Part shown: positions 10,444-20,010 of the stretch, piece after piece
How the letters are laid out: every line of letters begins with the position of its first letter
How positions within the stretch are numbered: position 1 is the stretch's first letter
Assembly: GCF_000306235.2 (NCBI RefSeq)
Contig: NZ_AKWZ02000002.1
Coordinates: 124,001 to 188,000 of the forward strand
DNA length: 64,000 nucleotides
Direction: 5' to 3'
Origin: Leptospira fainei serovar Hurstbridge str. BUT 6
GTDB taxonomy: Bacteria > Spirochaetota > Leptospiria > Leptospirales > Leptospiraceae
Position numbers and translations under genes: made by a program
Notes under the pieces: generated by a model
Seen by the model: only the letters and a program-made list of their open reading frames with translations
What the model was told of the DNA's origin: nothing
The model's database searches: none

Positions 10444-11441
10444 CTCAGGAAGAACTCCGTTCCAAATACCTCCCCATCGGGGGTTATCTATTTTTTATCG
10501 CATTCGCTTTGGTCGTTTTTTTTATCGCGGCCTTTCTAGTGGTTTTTGTTCGCACCAAAAGTTCTACCTTGGTGGTCATGCCCGACGTTGTAGGGAAGTC
10601 CTATAATGAAGTGCATAATGAATTGAGCCGCCTTCAGCTGAAGATTCGACTCGAATCCAAACGATATCCGGATAAGACGGATGGAATCATTATTTATCAA
10701 TCCATTCGTCCGGGTCGAGAAATTGAGGCAGGATCGAAAGTGTCTCTAACGGTGAATATCGGATTGGATCGACTCATCATGCCCGAATTGAAAGGTCAGA
10801 CGCTTGCGTCCGCTAAGAACGCCCTTGAAAAAGTCCTATCGGGAGAAACATACGTATCTCTACAACTAGGCGGGGTAACGTACGTGGAACCTAAGGAAGG
10901 CGAGCTTCCCGATACGGTCGTAGATCAAATCCCTGAAGCGGGAAAAAATACGACGGCAAGAGAGAAAGTCTTTCTCTTAGTTACGAAAGCTTCGGTAAAA
11001 AAGAAAGATAGTGAGCCGCAGACTCTGGATTTTAAACCAGGCGATTCTTTCGTATTTGCACAAAGAACGTTAGCTCGCGCAGGAATTCCCTCAAAAGCCG
11101 AAGTAGTCGAAACGAAATTTCGCCCTGAAAGCGGAAAAATCGAATCGGTACAAAAGATCGGATCCGAATATCGGTTCAAAGTATTTTATTTCGAACCGGA
11201 AGACAGAGTAGAAAGCGGCTATGAAAGCTTCGAATATAAGATCCGAGACAACGGAAATTATAAATTAGTTCTGAAAGATCAGAAAGACGAATCTAAGCAA
11301 ATCGAATTATCCGCGGCAACCCCATACCAAGAAGGGGAAAAAATCCAAACAGTATTTTATCGGGCAGGCGATGTCACTTTGGTCCTATTGGATCAATCCG
11401 GTTCGAAAGTAAAATCCAAAGACTACGAGAACGAATTTTGA
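10440..11441 (+). CDS. Membrane-anchored PASTA-domain protein
   Basis: The 333-residue protein begins with a short cytoplasmic stretch and one long membrane helix (about 13-40). At least two PASTA domains follow: [20 protein letters not shown] (about 46-110) and [20 protein letters not shown] (about 113-182). A third, more degenerate one may start near 195. PASTA domains bind peptidoglycan or lipid II fragments in other proteins, where they are usually fused to a Ser/Thr kinase or a penicillin-binding protein. Neither is present here. It starts at a GTG overlapping fmt by 4 bp and overlaps rpe by 4 bp. A cell-wall sensing role is inference. Confidence 0.8.
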   Translation: MTQEELRSKYLPIGGYLFFIAFALVVFFIAAFLVVFVRTKSSTLVVMPDVVGKSYNEVHNELSRLQLKIRLESKRYPDKTDGIIIYQSIRPGREIEAGSKVSLTVNIGLDRLIMPELKGQTLASAKNALEKVLSGETYVSLQLGGVTYVEPKEGELPDTVVDQIPEAGKNTTAREKVFLLVTKASVKKKDSEPQTLDFKPGDSFVFAQRTLARAGIPSKAEVVETKFRPESGKIESVQKIGSEYRFKVFYFEPEDRVESGYESFEYKIRDNGNYKLVLKDQKDESKQIELSAATPYQEGEKIQTVFYRAGDVTLVLLDQSGSKVKSKDYENEF

Positions 11442-12088
11442 AAATCTCCGCCTCCATCTTAGCAACCCAACTAACTTCGCTTTCTTCTCAGATTCCTTCC
11501 TTCCAATTAGAAAACATCGATTTGATTCATATGGATGTGATGGACGGAAATTTCGTGCCACAAATCAGCTTTGGAGAGGCGATCACTAAAGAAGTAAAGG
11601 GTATGACCTCCATCCCGTTGGATGTACATCTAATGGTAGAGAGGCCTGAAAATCATGTTCCTAAGTATTACGAACTGAATCCTTATTGCATTACGTTTCA
11701 TGCGGAGACGACGAGATTCCCGATCCGTTTGGCCCAAGAAATTAAGAAGAACGGACCGAAAGTAGGCGTTTCTCTAAACCCGGGTACGCCAGTTTCCGCA
11801 TTAGAAACCCTACTTCCTTATATCGATTTAGTGCTGATCATGACGGTTGAGCCCGGTTTCTACGGCCAAAAGTTCGTCGAGGGCGGAATGGAAAAGATTA
11901 GGAAAGTAAAATCTTTAATCGCATCTTATCCAATCGAACTTGAGGTAGACGGCGGCGTTAATGACTCTAATATTCTAGACTTAGCAAAAGCTGGCGTGGA
12001 TATTTGCGTAGTCGGCGCAGGTCTATTCAAGTCAGGACATCCTAACGATAACGGAAAAAACCTGAAGAAACTCGCATCCGGAACCTGA
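11438..12088 (+). CDS. rpe: Ribulose-phosphate 3-epimerase
   Basis: This is a 216-residue TIM-barrel enzyme of the pentose phosphate pathway that interconverts ribulose 5-phosphate and xylulose 5-phosphate. Family motifs are present in order: SILATQL at the start, [19 protein letters not shown] with the metal-binding Hx[24 protein letters not shown] and the phosphate-binding EVDGGVN and VVGAGLF. Start is a TTG overlapping the PASTA gene stop. It closes this gene string; about 160 bases without a gene follow before rpsP. Confidence 0.95.
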   Translation: MKISASILATQLTSLSSQIPSFQLENIDLIHMDVMDGNFVPQISFGEAITKEVKGMTSIPLDVHLMVERPENHVPKYYELNPYCITFHAETTRFPIRLAQEIKKNGPKVGVSLNPGTPVSALETLLPYIDLVLIMTVEPGFYGQKFVEGGMEKIRKVKSLIASYPIELEVDGGVNDSNILDLAKAGVDICVVGAGLFKSGHPNDNGKNLKKLASGT

Positions 12089-12202
12089 GAACTAAGGATT
12101 CCTTTCCTAGCATCTACTTAAAATGAAGATGAAAGGGAAACAAGGCACATAATGCCGTAAAACCTTGACAGTCGGTAACGGCTCTAAAAAATGGCTTATT
12201 AA

Positions 12203-12225
12203 GGCAAACTGTGCTTCAGTTTGCC
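12203..12225 (+). promoter_or_regulatory. Perfect hairpin in the rpsP leader
   Basis: A 9-bp perfect stem (GGCAAACTG paired with CAGTTTGCC) closes a 5-base loop TGCTT, 26 bases before the rpsP start. No run of T follows, so it is not a standard terminator. It would fold in the 5' leader of a ribosomal protein operon and could be a protein-binding or attenuation element. No named leader family is recognised. Confidence 0.5.
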
Positions 12226-12251
12226 ATCGTATCCAACGAAGGATTTTTACT

Positions 12252-12518
12252 TTGGTTAAGATCAGATTACAGAGAACTGGAGCCAAAAACAACCCGCACT
12301 ATCGGGTCGTAGCAGCGGATAGCCGCTCTCCTCGCGACGGAAAGTTTATTGATATTCTAGGGCATTATCACCCGGCGGAAATCAAAGGACAAACCGTTTT
12401 AGACAAAACGAAAGTTTTGGATTGGCTAAAAAAGGGTGCTCAACCTACGGGAACCGTACTGAACCTCATTAAAAATGAGGGAATCTGGGCGGAATACAAA
12501 CAAGCCGCTAAGAAGTAA
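12252..12518 (+). CDS. rpsP: 30S ribosomal protein S16
   Basis: The 88-residue protein has the S16 signature [19 protein letters not shown] followed by [19 protein letters not shown], and normal family length. The start is taken as the TTG at 12252, just before VKIRLQ. A GAAGGA element lies about eight bases upstream of it. The longer frame to the ATG at 12165 adds residues foreign to the family. It opens the cluster rpsP-khpA-rimM-trmD-rplS-rnhB, and its stop overlaps the khpA start by one base. Confidence 0.96.
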   Translation: MVKIRLQRTGAKNNPHYRVVAADSRSPRDGKFIDILGHYHPAEIKGQTVLDKTKVLDWLKKGAQPTGTVLNLIKNEGIWAEYKQAAKK

Positions 12519-12748
12519 TGGAAGAACTAATCCGCTACATCGTAACTTCCCTGGTAGATTATCCGGAGGAGATTTCCGTAACGGAAATAGAAGGCGAGGA
12601 GCAAACGGTTTTAGAACTGAGGGTTTCTCCGAAAGACGTAGGGAAAGTGATCGGTAAAAACGGCAGGATTGCAAAATCTCTACGCGCAATTCTAACTGCT
12701 GCTTCCATTAAAGCGGGCAAAAATATCTCCCTGGAAATTATTGACTGA
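12518..12748 (+). CDS. khpA: KH-domain RNA-binding protein KhpA
   Basis: This 76-residue single-KH protein carries the RNA-binding loop [20 protein letters not shown], with the GxxG motif as GKNG. Family members (YlqC/KhpA) bind small RNAs and mRNAs, often with KhpB, and sit between rpsP and rimM/trmD in many bacteria, as here. The ATG overlaps the rpsP stop by one base, and the end overlaps rimM by 8 bp, so the cluster is tightly coupled. Confidence 0.93.
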   Translation: MEELIRYIVTSLVDYPEEISVTEIEGEEQTVLELRVSPKDVGKVIGKNGRIAKSLRAILTAASIKAGKNISLEIID

Positions 12749-13259
12749 GAATCTAATCCTTGCCGGTAAGCTAGGGAAACCCTTTGGATTAAAGGGTTTC
12801 ATCCGGCTTGTTGCCCAAGATAGTTCCCTTCCTACTCTCAAACATCCCTTGTCCGTCACTCTTCGCTTTCCGGGTAAACCTGACCTTTCCCTAATTTTAT
12901 TGGAAACTAAGATTCATTCTGGTAGAATTCACCTTCGTTTCCAGGATTATAGCAGTCCGGAAGACTCGACAAAGTTGACCGGGGCGAGCGTTTTTGTGGA
13001 TCGCTCAGTCTTTCCGCCGAGTCAAGGTGATGAATACTATCTTTTCGAACTCAAGGGTCTTCGCGGAATCGCAGAATCCGGCGAGGATTTGAATTGGATC
13101 TTGGAGGATATCATGGAAAATCCTGCGCATCCGATTTTATTGTTTCGAGAAGGGGAGAAAGAGATTCTAGTCCCTTTTATCGATCAGTTTGTCGGGAAGG
13201 TAATTCTGGCCGACGGGAAAATCTTTCTTAAGAACCCGGAGATTTGGGATGAAGTTTAA
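12741..13259 (+). CDS. rimM: 16S rRNA processing protein RimM
   Basis: This 172-residue protein has the N-terminal RimM barrel ([19 protein letters not shown]) and the C-terminal PRC-like barrel with the family phrase [11 protein letters not shown] at about 94-104 and LVPFIDQFV near the end. RimM binds S19 and helps mature the 30S head. Start is a TTG within the khpA end, and its stop overlaps trmD by 11 bp. The tail [19 protein letters not shown] stands where others have KKRIVVDLPEGL, so this part is slightly divergent. Confidence 0.92.
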   Translation: MTENLILAGKLGKPFGLKGFIRLVAQDSSLPTLKHPLSVTLRFPGKPDLSLILLETKIHSGRIHLRFQDYSSPEDSTKLTGASVFVDRSVFPPSQGDEYYLFELKGLRGIAESGEDLNWILEDIMENPAHPILLFREGEKEILVPFIDQFVGKVILADGKIFLKNPEIWDEV

Positions 13260-13917
13260 CTTTATCACTCTTTTTCCTTCTAAAATCCAATCCTACTTTG
13301 CCGAAGGGCTTCAAGAAAAGGCGATTCGAAACGGAGTCTTCTCGATCAATGTAGTACATCTCCGTGACTATTCCAACAATAAGCATTTTAAAGTGGATGA
13401 TACTCCTTATGGCGGCGGTCCGGGAATGCTATTGAAAGTCGAGCCAGTTCATCTCGCACTCCAATCGTTGAGAGAAGAGAAAGGACTCGTGATCATGACG
13501 ACTCCTTCCGGAATTCCATTCACTCAGGAAATAGCAGTTAAGCTTGCAAAGAAAGAGGGCCCAATCACTCTCATATCCGGTTACTACGAAGGCGTGGACC
13601 ATCGAGTTACCGAACATCTTGTTGACATAGAACTGTCCCTTGGAAATTATGTAATCTCAGCCGGAGATTTGGCCAGCCTTTGTATAGTAGATGCAGTGTC
13701 CAGGCTTTTGCCGGGATTTATGGGCGACCAAGAAAGTCTGGAAGACGAGTCGCATAATGATCGGGACGTACTAGAGTATCCCCAATATACGAAGCCTTCC
13801 GAATATAACGGGTGGCAAGTTCCCGAGGTTCTACTTAGCGGAAACCACGCTGCAATTGAATCTTGGCGCGAGAGTAACAGAAAGAGAATCAACCCCGATA
13901 AAACGAGGAATCTATGA
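13249..13917 (+). CDS. trmD: tRNA (guanine-37-N1)-methyltransferase
   Basis: This is a 222-residue SPOUT methyltransferase that makes m1G37 in tRNAs reading CNN-type codons, with S-adenosylmethionine as donor. Motifs seen: [15 protein letters not shown] at the start, [39 protein letters not shown] with the knot region, and the catalytic Asp in [16 protein letters not shown]. It overlaps rimM upstream, and its stop overlaps the rplS start by 4 bp. Confidence 0.96.
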   Translation: MKFNFITLFPSKIQSYFAEGLQEKAIRNGVFSINVVHLRDYSNNKHFKVDDTPYGGGPGMLLKVEPVHLALQSLREEKGLVIMTTPSGIPFTQEIAVKLAKKEGPITLISGYYEGVDHRVTEHLVDIELSLGNYVISAGDLASLCIVDAVSRLLPGFMGDQESLEDESHNDRDVLEYPQYTKPSEYNGWQVPEVLLSGNHAAIESWRESNRKRINPDKTRNL

Positions 13918-14342
13918 AAGAACTTCTTAAGGGCGGATTGCCCACTGACCCTAACCGTACCCTGAATTTCAATGTCGGGGATACCGTTAAAGTACATTAT
14001 AAAATCCAAGAATCCGGAAAAGAGCGCATTCAGGTATATGAAGGGGTAGTGATTTCTATCGCCAACGGCGGTAACGGAAAGTCTTTCACCGTACGACGCA
14101 TTTCTTATGATGTGGGTGTTGAACGAGTATTTCCGCTGTATTCACCTCGAATCGCAAAGATCGAACTAATCCGTAAGGGACGAGTTCGTCGTTCTAAGCT
14201 CTTCTTCCTCCGCGAACGTTCCGGCAAATCGGCTCGTATACGCGAATTGAAAGGTGGAAAAACCTTAGTAGCCGAAGATAAAAAACGCCAAGCGGCTGCC
14301 GATGCTGCGGCGACCACTTCCGGAGTTCCGGCTTCGGAATAA
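13914..14342 (+). CDS. rplS: 50S ribosomal protein L19
   Basis: The 142-residue protein has an L19 core of about 115 residues, recognisable by [50 protein letters not shown] and the basic [19 protein letters not shown]. The last 25 or so residues ([17 protein letters not shown] and on) form an Ala-rich extension not needed by the family. Start is the ATG overlapping the trmD stop by 4 bp. L19 lies at the 30S-50S interface. Confidence 0.96.
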   Translation: MKELLKGGLPTDPNRTLNFNVGDTVKVHYKIQESGKERIQVYEGVVISIANGGNGKSFTVRRISYDVGVERVFPLYSPRIAKIELIRKGRVRRSKLFFLRERSGKSARIRELKGGKTLVAEDKKRQAAADAAATTSGVPASE

Positions 14343-14348
14343 GAACCT

Positions 14349-15014
14349 TTGTCGACGGGAAACTTCGAACCGGAAGAATCCCGTTTTTTCCCCCACGGGA
14401 TCCCCTGTGGAATTGATGAAGCGGGTCGGGGACCTTACGCAGGTCCCTTATCGCTCGCACTCGTCGCATTTTCTCCGGAAATTTTAGAATCTATCTTGGC
14501 CGGTGAATGCTTGCCTGGATTGAACGATTCCAAGAAACTTTCCGAATCCAAGAGAGAAAGACTCTATTCCCAAATACGTGCCATTGCCAGTATTTGCTGT
14601 CACACCTTCGTATCCCACTCCTTCATCGATCGCAACGGGATCAATCGTGCCGTTCTTGAAGGCATTCAGAAGTGTTACAGAATGGCGCTTCGGGCACCGA
14701 TAGCGAAAGTAGGCGGTTCACTGACTCTCCTGATCGATGGAAATTATAATTTTTCTAAATATCCCGAATCCAAGCTCATTTCGTCTAAGTCTCACTATTA
14801 TACGAAGGGGGATTCCCGTATTGTAAGCATTTCGGCGGCTTCCATCATCGCAAAAGTAACCCGGGATCGTTGGATGACGGGAATTGCCGTTAAATTTCCC
14901 GGTTACGGATTCGAATCTCATAAGGGATATGGTAGCGCAAAACATGAGGAATCGATTCGAACCTTAGGTCTCTGCAAAATTCACCGACGCTCCTTTACAA
15001 AGAAATTCCAATGA
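14349..15014 (+). CDS. rnhB: Ribonuclease HII
   Basis: This 221-residue RNase HII removes RNA, including single misinserted ribonucleotides, from RNA-DNA hybrids. The metal-binding motif is in [15 protein letters not shown] (DEAGRG), followed by [23 protein letters not shown], the [20 protein letters not shown] block and the C-terminal [11 protein letters not shown]. The start is a TTG six bases after rplS. Its end overlaps the next gene by 4 bp. rplS-rnhB adjacency is common in Firmicutes and proteobacteria. Confidence 0.95.
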   Translation: MSTGNFEPEESRFFPHGIPCGIDEAGRGPYAGPLSLALVAFSPEILESILAGECLPGLNDSKKLSESKRERLYSQIRAIASICCHTFVSHSFIDRNGINRAVLEGIQKCYRMALRAPIAKVGGSLTLLIDGNYNFSKYPESKLISSKSHYYTKGDSRIVSISAASIIAKVTRDRWMTGIAVKFPGYGFESHKGYGSAKHEESIRTLGLCKIHRRSFTKKFQ

Positions 15015-15820
15015 GTCCAATCCCTCCTATTCCATTCAATCCACGAGAAGTTCCTAAGGTACCGCAGGTCCGAAATCCTAACGCGGAGCCAGTCCGAAGC
15101 GTAGACTCGATCGGGTTCATCCATCTCATTTCGCCGCCGGAAACGTTTGACGGCGAATCCAAGGAAGCTCCTTTTTTTAGAGTCTGGGTTAGAGAAGGAA
15201 GTAGGGAAGGAAAAGCGAAACTATTCTGGGAAGGCGAGACGCACGAAGTTCGCACTGAAACTCCCTTGCTTGAGGGAGAAGAGTTAAAATTAGAACGTTT
15301 CCTGACTAGCCAAGGATCCAAATGGCGAATTCGGGAAAGACGACTAACGGAGAAGCCGGAATCAAACGAAGTTCTTTCTCCTCCAAAAACGGGGTTATTT
15401 GAAACTCTGGAAAAAATTCTGAAACATGAGGATGGTCCACAGTCCCAGGAAGGAATTCTTTCGTTCCTGAAAACGTATTTTCCATTTCTAAATTGGAAAT
15501 CGGATACCCCGGTTTTTTCCTGGGAACTTCCAAAGGAAGGACAGGCGGAAGGATATCTGGGAGAGGATGCTCAGGGCAAAGTTTTTATTTTGCGCATTGA
15601 AAGCAAAACCCGGGAACCGAGTTTATATCGCCTTCAATGGAAGGCAAGGGATGCTTCCGACTTGATTCTAGGAGCCACTTATAGTAGCTTTAAAATGTAC
15701 TTGCATATGGGAGAAAATCGGAAAAAATTCATGCAATTTCTGGAAGAATACGGTGTACGATTCCAAGAAGTCAGAATTTCGTACAAACCTTCCTACCAGA
15801 GGAGGGAATGGAACGCATGA
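15011..15820 (+). CDS. FliK-like (YlqG-position) protein of unknown function
   Basis: The 269-residue protein has no motif I can name with confidence. It begins Pro-rich ([19 protein letters not shown]), has a charged middle and ends in about 100 residues (from [17 protein letters not shown] to [13 protein letters not shown]) whose strand-helix-strand layout resembles the C-terminal domain of flagellar hook-length protein FliK. The position supports that: it lies between rnhB and an FlhB C-terminal-like gene, as ylqG lies before ylqH in Bacillus subtilis. A secretion-substrate or length-control role is inference. Confidence 0.5.
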   Translation: MSPIPPIPFNPREVPKVPQVRNPNAEPVRSVDSIGFIHLISPPETFDGESKEAPFFRVWVREGSREGKAKLFWEGETHEVRTETPLLEGEELKLERFLTSQGSKWRIRERRLTEKPESNEVLSPPKTGLFETLEKILKHEDGPQSQEGILSFLKTYFPFLNWKSDTPVFSWELPKEGQAEGYLGEDAQGKVFILRIESKTREPSLYRLQWKARDASDLILGATYSSFKMYLHMGENRKKFMQFLEEYGVRFQEVRISYKPSYQRREWNA

Positions 15821-16074
15821 AATTAGGAATTGCTCTTAAGTTCGTGCCAGATCGCGAATCGGCTCCTAAAGTCATAGCAACCGGAGAAGGTATTTTAGCC
15901 GATCGAATTCGCCTAGTGGCCGAGAATCATAAGATTCCAATCGTAGCGAACGCTCCATTGGCCGAGGCTTTATCCCCGTTACCTGTAGGAGAGGAAATTC
16001 CGGAGAATTTATATCGGGCAGTTGCAGCGGTTTTCGCATACTTGTTAGGAGAAAACGTGCCAAGTGAAATGTAA
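15817..16074 (+). CDS. FlhB C-terminal-domain-like small protein (YlqH type)
   Basis: The 85-residue protein matches the cytoplasmic domain of the flagellar/type III export switch FlhB. Recognisable parts are IALKFVPDRESAPKVIATGEG, then IRLVAENHKIPIVANAPLAEAL, then EEIPENLYRAVAAVFAYLL. No membrane part exists, and the self-cleaving NPTH site is missing because the protein starts just after it. The start chosen is the ATG at 15817: it forms the usual ATGA overlap and lies ten bases from GGAGGG, whereas the ATG at 15808 is only one base from it. Such FlhB fragments can partly replace the FlhB C-terminus in some bacteria. Confidence 0.75.
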   Translation: MKLGIALKFVPDRESAPKVIATGEGILADRIRLVAENHKIPIVANAPLAEALSPLPVGEEIPENLYRAVAAVFAYLLGENVPSEM

Positions 16075-16089
16075 TAAGGATTTGAAAAG

Positions 16090-17274
16090 ATGAAAAAAGT
16101 AAGTGTGGCGGAACTTAAACCGGGAATGCGGTTTTCTAAGCCAGTTTATCTGGATAAAGAAAACCTCTTTATCACTTCCAATACACCTATCACGGACTCC
16201 GACCTAGAACGTCTAAAACGTTTTGGAATTACCGAGGTCCTGACTCACGGAGATCCATTGCAGTTGATCACCGATCCCGATTTTCTAGAAACGCAGATCG
16301 AAGACATCATTGTAAGTACGATAGTCGATGAGGATCTACTTCCGTTAAAAGGGATTTACGATAATTTAAATCGAATTAAAATCCAATTTTCCAGCTTGTA
16401 CAAATCCACGTTTAACGTCGTTCAGGACGTTTATCGAAAGGCGGCAGAGGATAAAAGTTTTGATTTCGGCCCGATTCGGGACCAAGCGGAAAGTCTATCG
16501 GATTTCGTCCGTGCTCATAGTAATCTTTCATACTTAATTTTAGGGATGAATAATCCGGGCTATTATCTTTATAACCAAATCACGAATTCCACTCTATACG
16601 CGTTAATCATCGGGAAACTATTGGATTACTCGCGCCCCAAAATGGTGGACTTGGCTATCTCTTGCTTGGTTGCCGATGTCGGTATGACAAAGGTTCCGGC
16701 AACGGTATCCGAAAAGACGGATCAACTAAACGACGAAGAATATAAATCCATTTTAAAACACACAATCATTGGCTACCAAATCTTAACCCAAAGAATAAAA
16801 ATGAAGAATAGCCTTGCAGTTGTCGCGTTACAGCACCATGAGCGATATGACGGTAAAGGATACCCTCAAAAATTGGCAGCCGGCGCGATCGAAGAGGCAG
16901 CCCGTATTTATGCAATTGCGGACAATTTTTCTGCATTGATTACGAATCGTCCACATCGAAAACGAATTTTACCTCACGAAGCGATTAAATCGATGATCAG
17001 CATGGATGTCGGTAAATTTGACCTAAAAATCGTCCGCACGTTCTTAAATCATGTTTCTCTCTATCCGGTCGGATCTTGCGTTGAACTTTCGGATAAGAGA
17101 GTCGGAATCGTTTTAAGCTCCAATCCGGATAAGCCTCTTAGGCCAAGCATTCGGATTGTAAAAGACGAGTATGGCACGTTCGTTCGAAATTTAATTCTAG
17201 TCGATTTAGTGAAAGAAAATCATTTGTTTATAGTAAAGGCTTTGGATTTACAAGAAGCTACCAATGCGCATTAA
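16090..17274 (+). CDS. Degenerate HD-GYP domain protein
   Basis: The 394-residue protein has an N-terminal region of about 130 residues beginning [22 protein letters not shown], as in other HD-GYP proteins. A helical HD domain with the hallmark [11 protein letters not shown] at 249-259 follows, then about 80 extra C-terminal residues ([16 protein letters not shown] and on) typical of this subgroup. HD-GYP proteins hydrolyse cyclic di-GMP at a two- or three-metal site. The HD pair itself reads A195-D196 (LVADVGM in place of LLHDIGK), and the upstream ligand histidine is also replaced (NSTLYAL). Catalysis is therefore doubtful; it may bind the nucleotide or be regulatory. Confidence 0.8.
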   Translation: MKKVSVAELKPGMRFSKPVYLDKENLFITSNTPITDSDLERLKRFGITEVLTHGDPLQLITDPDFLETQIEDIIVSTIVDEDLLPLKGIYDNLNRIKIQFSSLYKSTFNVVQDVYRKAAEDKSFDFGPIRDQAESLSDFVRAHSNLSYLILGMNNPGYYLYNQITNSTLYALIIGKLLDYSRPKMVDLAISCLVADVGMTKVPATVSEKTDQLNDEEYKSILKHTIIGYQILTQRIKMKNSLAVVALQHHERYDGKGYPQKLAAGAIEEAARIYAIADNFSALITNRPHRKRILPHEAIKSMISMDVGKFDLKIVRTFLNHVSLYPVGSCVELSDKRVGIVLSSNPDKPLRPSIRIVKDEYGTFVRNLILVDLVKENHLFIVKALDLQEATNAH

Positions 17275-17338
17275 CGAAAAAATCTAAGAGCCTAAAAGAG
17301 TTCACCGATAACAAGGATTTCGAAACCGATCCTTATGT

Positions 17339-17695
17339 ATGCCCGACTTACGCGGAAAGCAGAAAAAGGGAAAACTCGGAGAGGATGCAGCCGTAAACTT
17401 TCTTATTCGAGGCGGGCATACGATTTTAGAGAGAAATTACCGCTTACAATTCGCGGAAATCGACATAATCAGCCTGCGGGAAAACCTGGTATTTTTTACG
17501 GAAGTGAAGCATTGGAACAGCAGTTTATTTGCACATCCTTTAGAAACCTTCAATAAAAAGAAGGAAACGAAGATGAAATTGGCGGCAGAAATTTATTTAT
17601 CCAGACACGTTTCTTTAAAACGATGTTTTGTCTCTTTCTGTTTGGCCTTTTTGAACGAAAAAAGGGAACTAGTTTTTTATCGTAACCTATTTTGA
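17339..17695 (+). CDS. yraN: YraN/UPF0102 endonuclease-fold family protein
   Basis: The 118-residue protein follows the UPF0102 pattern: KLGEDAAVNFLIRGGHTILERNYR, then AEIDIISLRENLVFFTEVKHW. The acidic and lysine residues of a restriction-endonuclease-like fold (E of GED, E-I-D and E-V-K) are all present. The cell function is unsettled in the family. It starts at the ATG at 17339, overlapping a second ATG in another frame at 17335. In many bacteria yraN lies between rnhB and the comM-like gene, which matches this neighbourhood. Confidence 0.85.
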   Translation: MPDLRGKQKKGKLGEDAAVNFLIRGGHTILERNYRLQFAEIDIISLRENLVFFTEVKHWNSSLFAHPLETFNKKKETKMKLAAEIYLSRHVSLKRCFVSFCLAFLNEKRELVFYRNLF

Positions 17696-17764
17696 AAACC
17701 TTCGTTAAGCGATCTTGAATTCAGGTCGATTTTCGAATTGTCTGCGGGTTCTCAAGGATGAGGA

Positions 17765-17988
<224 letters not shown>

Positions 17989-18017
17989 CCACAAATAAAA
18001 ACGTCGAAAGAACCTAC

Positions 18018-19553
18018 TTAGGCAGCGGCCCTGTTTTCCGGAAACCATCCGGAATTTAGGAAAACAAGGGCCTCCTCCAAATGTCTCTCCTCAACTTCTT
18101 GGCTTTCTTCCAAATCGGCGATTGTCCTTCCCACTTTTCTCAATTGAAGCGCCTTTCGAATGCTAAGCCCTCGTTTCTGAACCGCCTTTGCAACCAACTC
18201 CCTGCATTTTATCGAAAGGTGAATCGTTTCTAATATTTCTTCTCCTCGCAGTGCACCGTTATATAATTTTCCTGTTTTTTGATATAACCTGGCTTCCTGC
18301 ATTCTTGCGGCTCTAGCGGCCGATCCGCGCAGAAGTCCTAGGTCGATCGTTACCCGTTCTCGATTCGGCTTGCTTCCGGTCTTTAAATGAAAAAATATTT
18401 CGATACGATCCATAAACGGTCCTGTCACCGATGATTGATAGGCTTGCACTCTTTGAAATTTGCAAAAACAAGGTCGATCATAAGCCTGAAAGTAACCGCA
18501 TGGACATGGATTCATCGCGCCGATAAGTAGGAAAGGGCAGGGGTAGGTGATCGAACCGGATATTCGTGAAACGGTAATAAGACCTTCTTCCATCGGCTCT
18601 CGTAATGCCTGCAGGGTCCCAGGTCTAAACTCTGCCAGTTCGTCTAGGAAAAGAATTCCGTGACTCGCCAAAGTGACTTCGCCCATATTCAAAGCCCGGG
18701 AACCTCCGACGAGAGCAATATCCGACGTCGTGTGATGGGGACTTCTAAATGGACGAGCAACCTCCAAATCGAATACCAATTCACGAAGGGAACGGAGAGA
18801 CAGGAGATCAAGCGCCTCCGATTCCCGTATCGGAGGCAAAAGAGTGAAAGCAAGTCTCGCGAGAAGACTCTTTCCGGCACCCGGGGGGCCTGATAAGAGA
18901 CAATGATGCCAACCTGCGGCGGCTATTTGAATCGCTCGTAATCCAGGCATCTGATCCTGATAGATCTCGATTCTTTCGCGAAAAGATTCATTCTTAATTT
19001 TCAAAGATTCCTTTTTTTCCGGAGTTACTCTTCCTGAAAGTAGGGCTTCCAAATCCCGCAAATGCCGAATCGAATAAATAGGAAACTTACTCTGTAAGGC
19101 CGCTTCCTGGCGATTTTCGAAAGGAACGACAACTCCCGTACAGGTATCTTTTACGGTTTGTTGAAGAATCGGTAGGATACCTCTCACCGGACGAAGACTT
19201 CCGTCTAATCCCAATTCTCCTAACAGCAATAAATCTTCTAACAGATTTGTTCGATCCCATTGTCCAGTGAGCGTGAGAAGTCCGGCGGCAATCGGCAGAT
19301 CGAGATAAGTACCTTCTTTTTTTCTCCCAGCCGGTCCTAAGTGAACAAGAACGTTTGAAAGAGGGTAATCAAAGCCGCTATTTTCGATCGCTATTCTAAT
19401 CCGATCGGCGGATTCTTTTATGGCAGTGGCAGCTAATCCGGTAATTGTGAAGCGAGGTATTCCACGTTTCAAATTGACTTCAACTTGAACAGGAAATGCC
19501 TGCAAACCTTCCAGAGAAGCCCCTTTTAATCGAATCAGTCGGACATCTTCCAT
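18018..19553 (-). CDS. comM: ComM/YifB-type Mg-chelatase-like AAA+ ATPase
   Basis: This is a 511-residue protein of normal ComM length. The N-terminal Lon-like domain (VQVEVNLKRGIPRFTITGLA, then LVHLGPAGRKKEGTYLDLPIAAGLL) is followed by the AAA+ core with Walker A SGPPGAGKS, RPFRSPHHTTSDIALVGG, Walker B GILFLDELAEF and a zinc-like cysteine group (NPCPCGYFQAYDRPCFC). A C-terminal chelatase lid region closes it. ComM promotes branch migration of integrated DNA during natural transformation in other bacteria. It is transcribed towards yraN and diverges from the secretion cluster; dprA is not adjacent. Confidence 0.93.
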   Translation of the reverse strand: MEDVRLIRLKGASLEGLQAFPVQVEVNLKRGIPRFTITGLAATAIKESADRIRIAIENSGFDYPLSNVLVHLGPAGRKKEGTYLDLPIAAGLLTLTGQWDRTNLLEDLLLLGELGLDGSLRPVRGILPILQQTVKDTCTGVVVPFENRQEAALQSKFPIYSIRHLRDLEALLSGRVTPEKKESLKIKNESFRERIEIYQDQMPGLRAIQIAAAGWHHCLLSGPPGAGKSLLARLAFTLLPPIRESEALDLLSLRSLRELVFDLEVARPFRSPHHTTSDIALVGGSRALNMGEVTLASHGILFLDELAEFRPGTLQALREPMEEGLITVSRISGSITYPCPFLLIGAMNPCPCGYFQAYDRPCFCKFQRVQAYQSSVTGPFMDRIEIFFHLKTGSKPNRERVTIDLGLLRGSAARAARMQEARLYQKTGKLYNGALRGEEILETIHLSIKCRELVAKAVQKRGLSIRKALQLRKVGRTIADLEESQEVEERHLEEALVFLNSGWFPENRAAA

Positions 19554-19635
19554 ACGGAAAACAGGTGCGAGAAAAGTTCACCTAAACGCTTTTTTTCGAA
19601 AAACTAGTTTATCCCTTCCGGTCCCCGAATAACCT

Positions 19636-20010
19636 TTGCCTGAAATGGTGCGAATACCCGCTTTTCTCTTGGCCCTACTGCTATTGCACTGCGGATCCAG
19701 GTTGATTAAGCAGGATAGATTATCCGATATCAATACGTATTACCAAGATAAGGTGTATGCGCTCAAGAAGGATACGAAAGTGTCCCCGACTGAGACCTTT
19801 AAGAAAGGAATGCTAGTTCGGATATATATAGAATCGACCCCTTCACTTGTGAAAATCAAATGCTTCCCAGCCGATCAAAAGCGAGAACATGCGATCGGGA
19901 GACTTTTGGCTTACCAGGTGAACGACGATTTCGAGAAAAAATCCATTAAGATTGAAGACTTGGATAGACTGATCGATAATGAGCTCACGGAATATAAAAA
20001 GAAAAAATAA
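19636..20010 (+). CDS. Putative lipoprotein upstream of the type II secretion genes
   Basis: The 124-residue protein has a short hydrophobic leader ([12 protein letters not shown]) ending in a Leptospira-type lipobox with Cys at about 19, followed by [12 protein letters not shown]. The remainder is small and charged, with no domain I recognise; it ends in EYKKKK. The ATG at 19645 is an alternative to the TTG start and keeps the whole leader. It overlaps the next gene by 32 bases and heads the string that leads into gspC, so a part in secretion-system assembly, pilotin-like, is possible but unproven. Confidence 0.65.
   Translation: MPEMVRIPAFLLALLLLHCGSRLIKQDRLSDINTYYQDKVYALKKDTKVSPTETFKKGMLVRIYIESTPSLVKIKCFPADQKREHAIGRLLAYQVNDDFEKKSIKIEDLDRLIDNELTEYKKKK

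Noticed and set aside
12165..12251. TTGACA at 12165 as a promoter -35 box for rpsP, and the upstream ATG start
   Set aside because: No acceptable -10 box is found at 15-19 bases, and the extra residues are foreign to S16.
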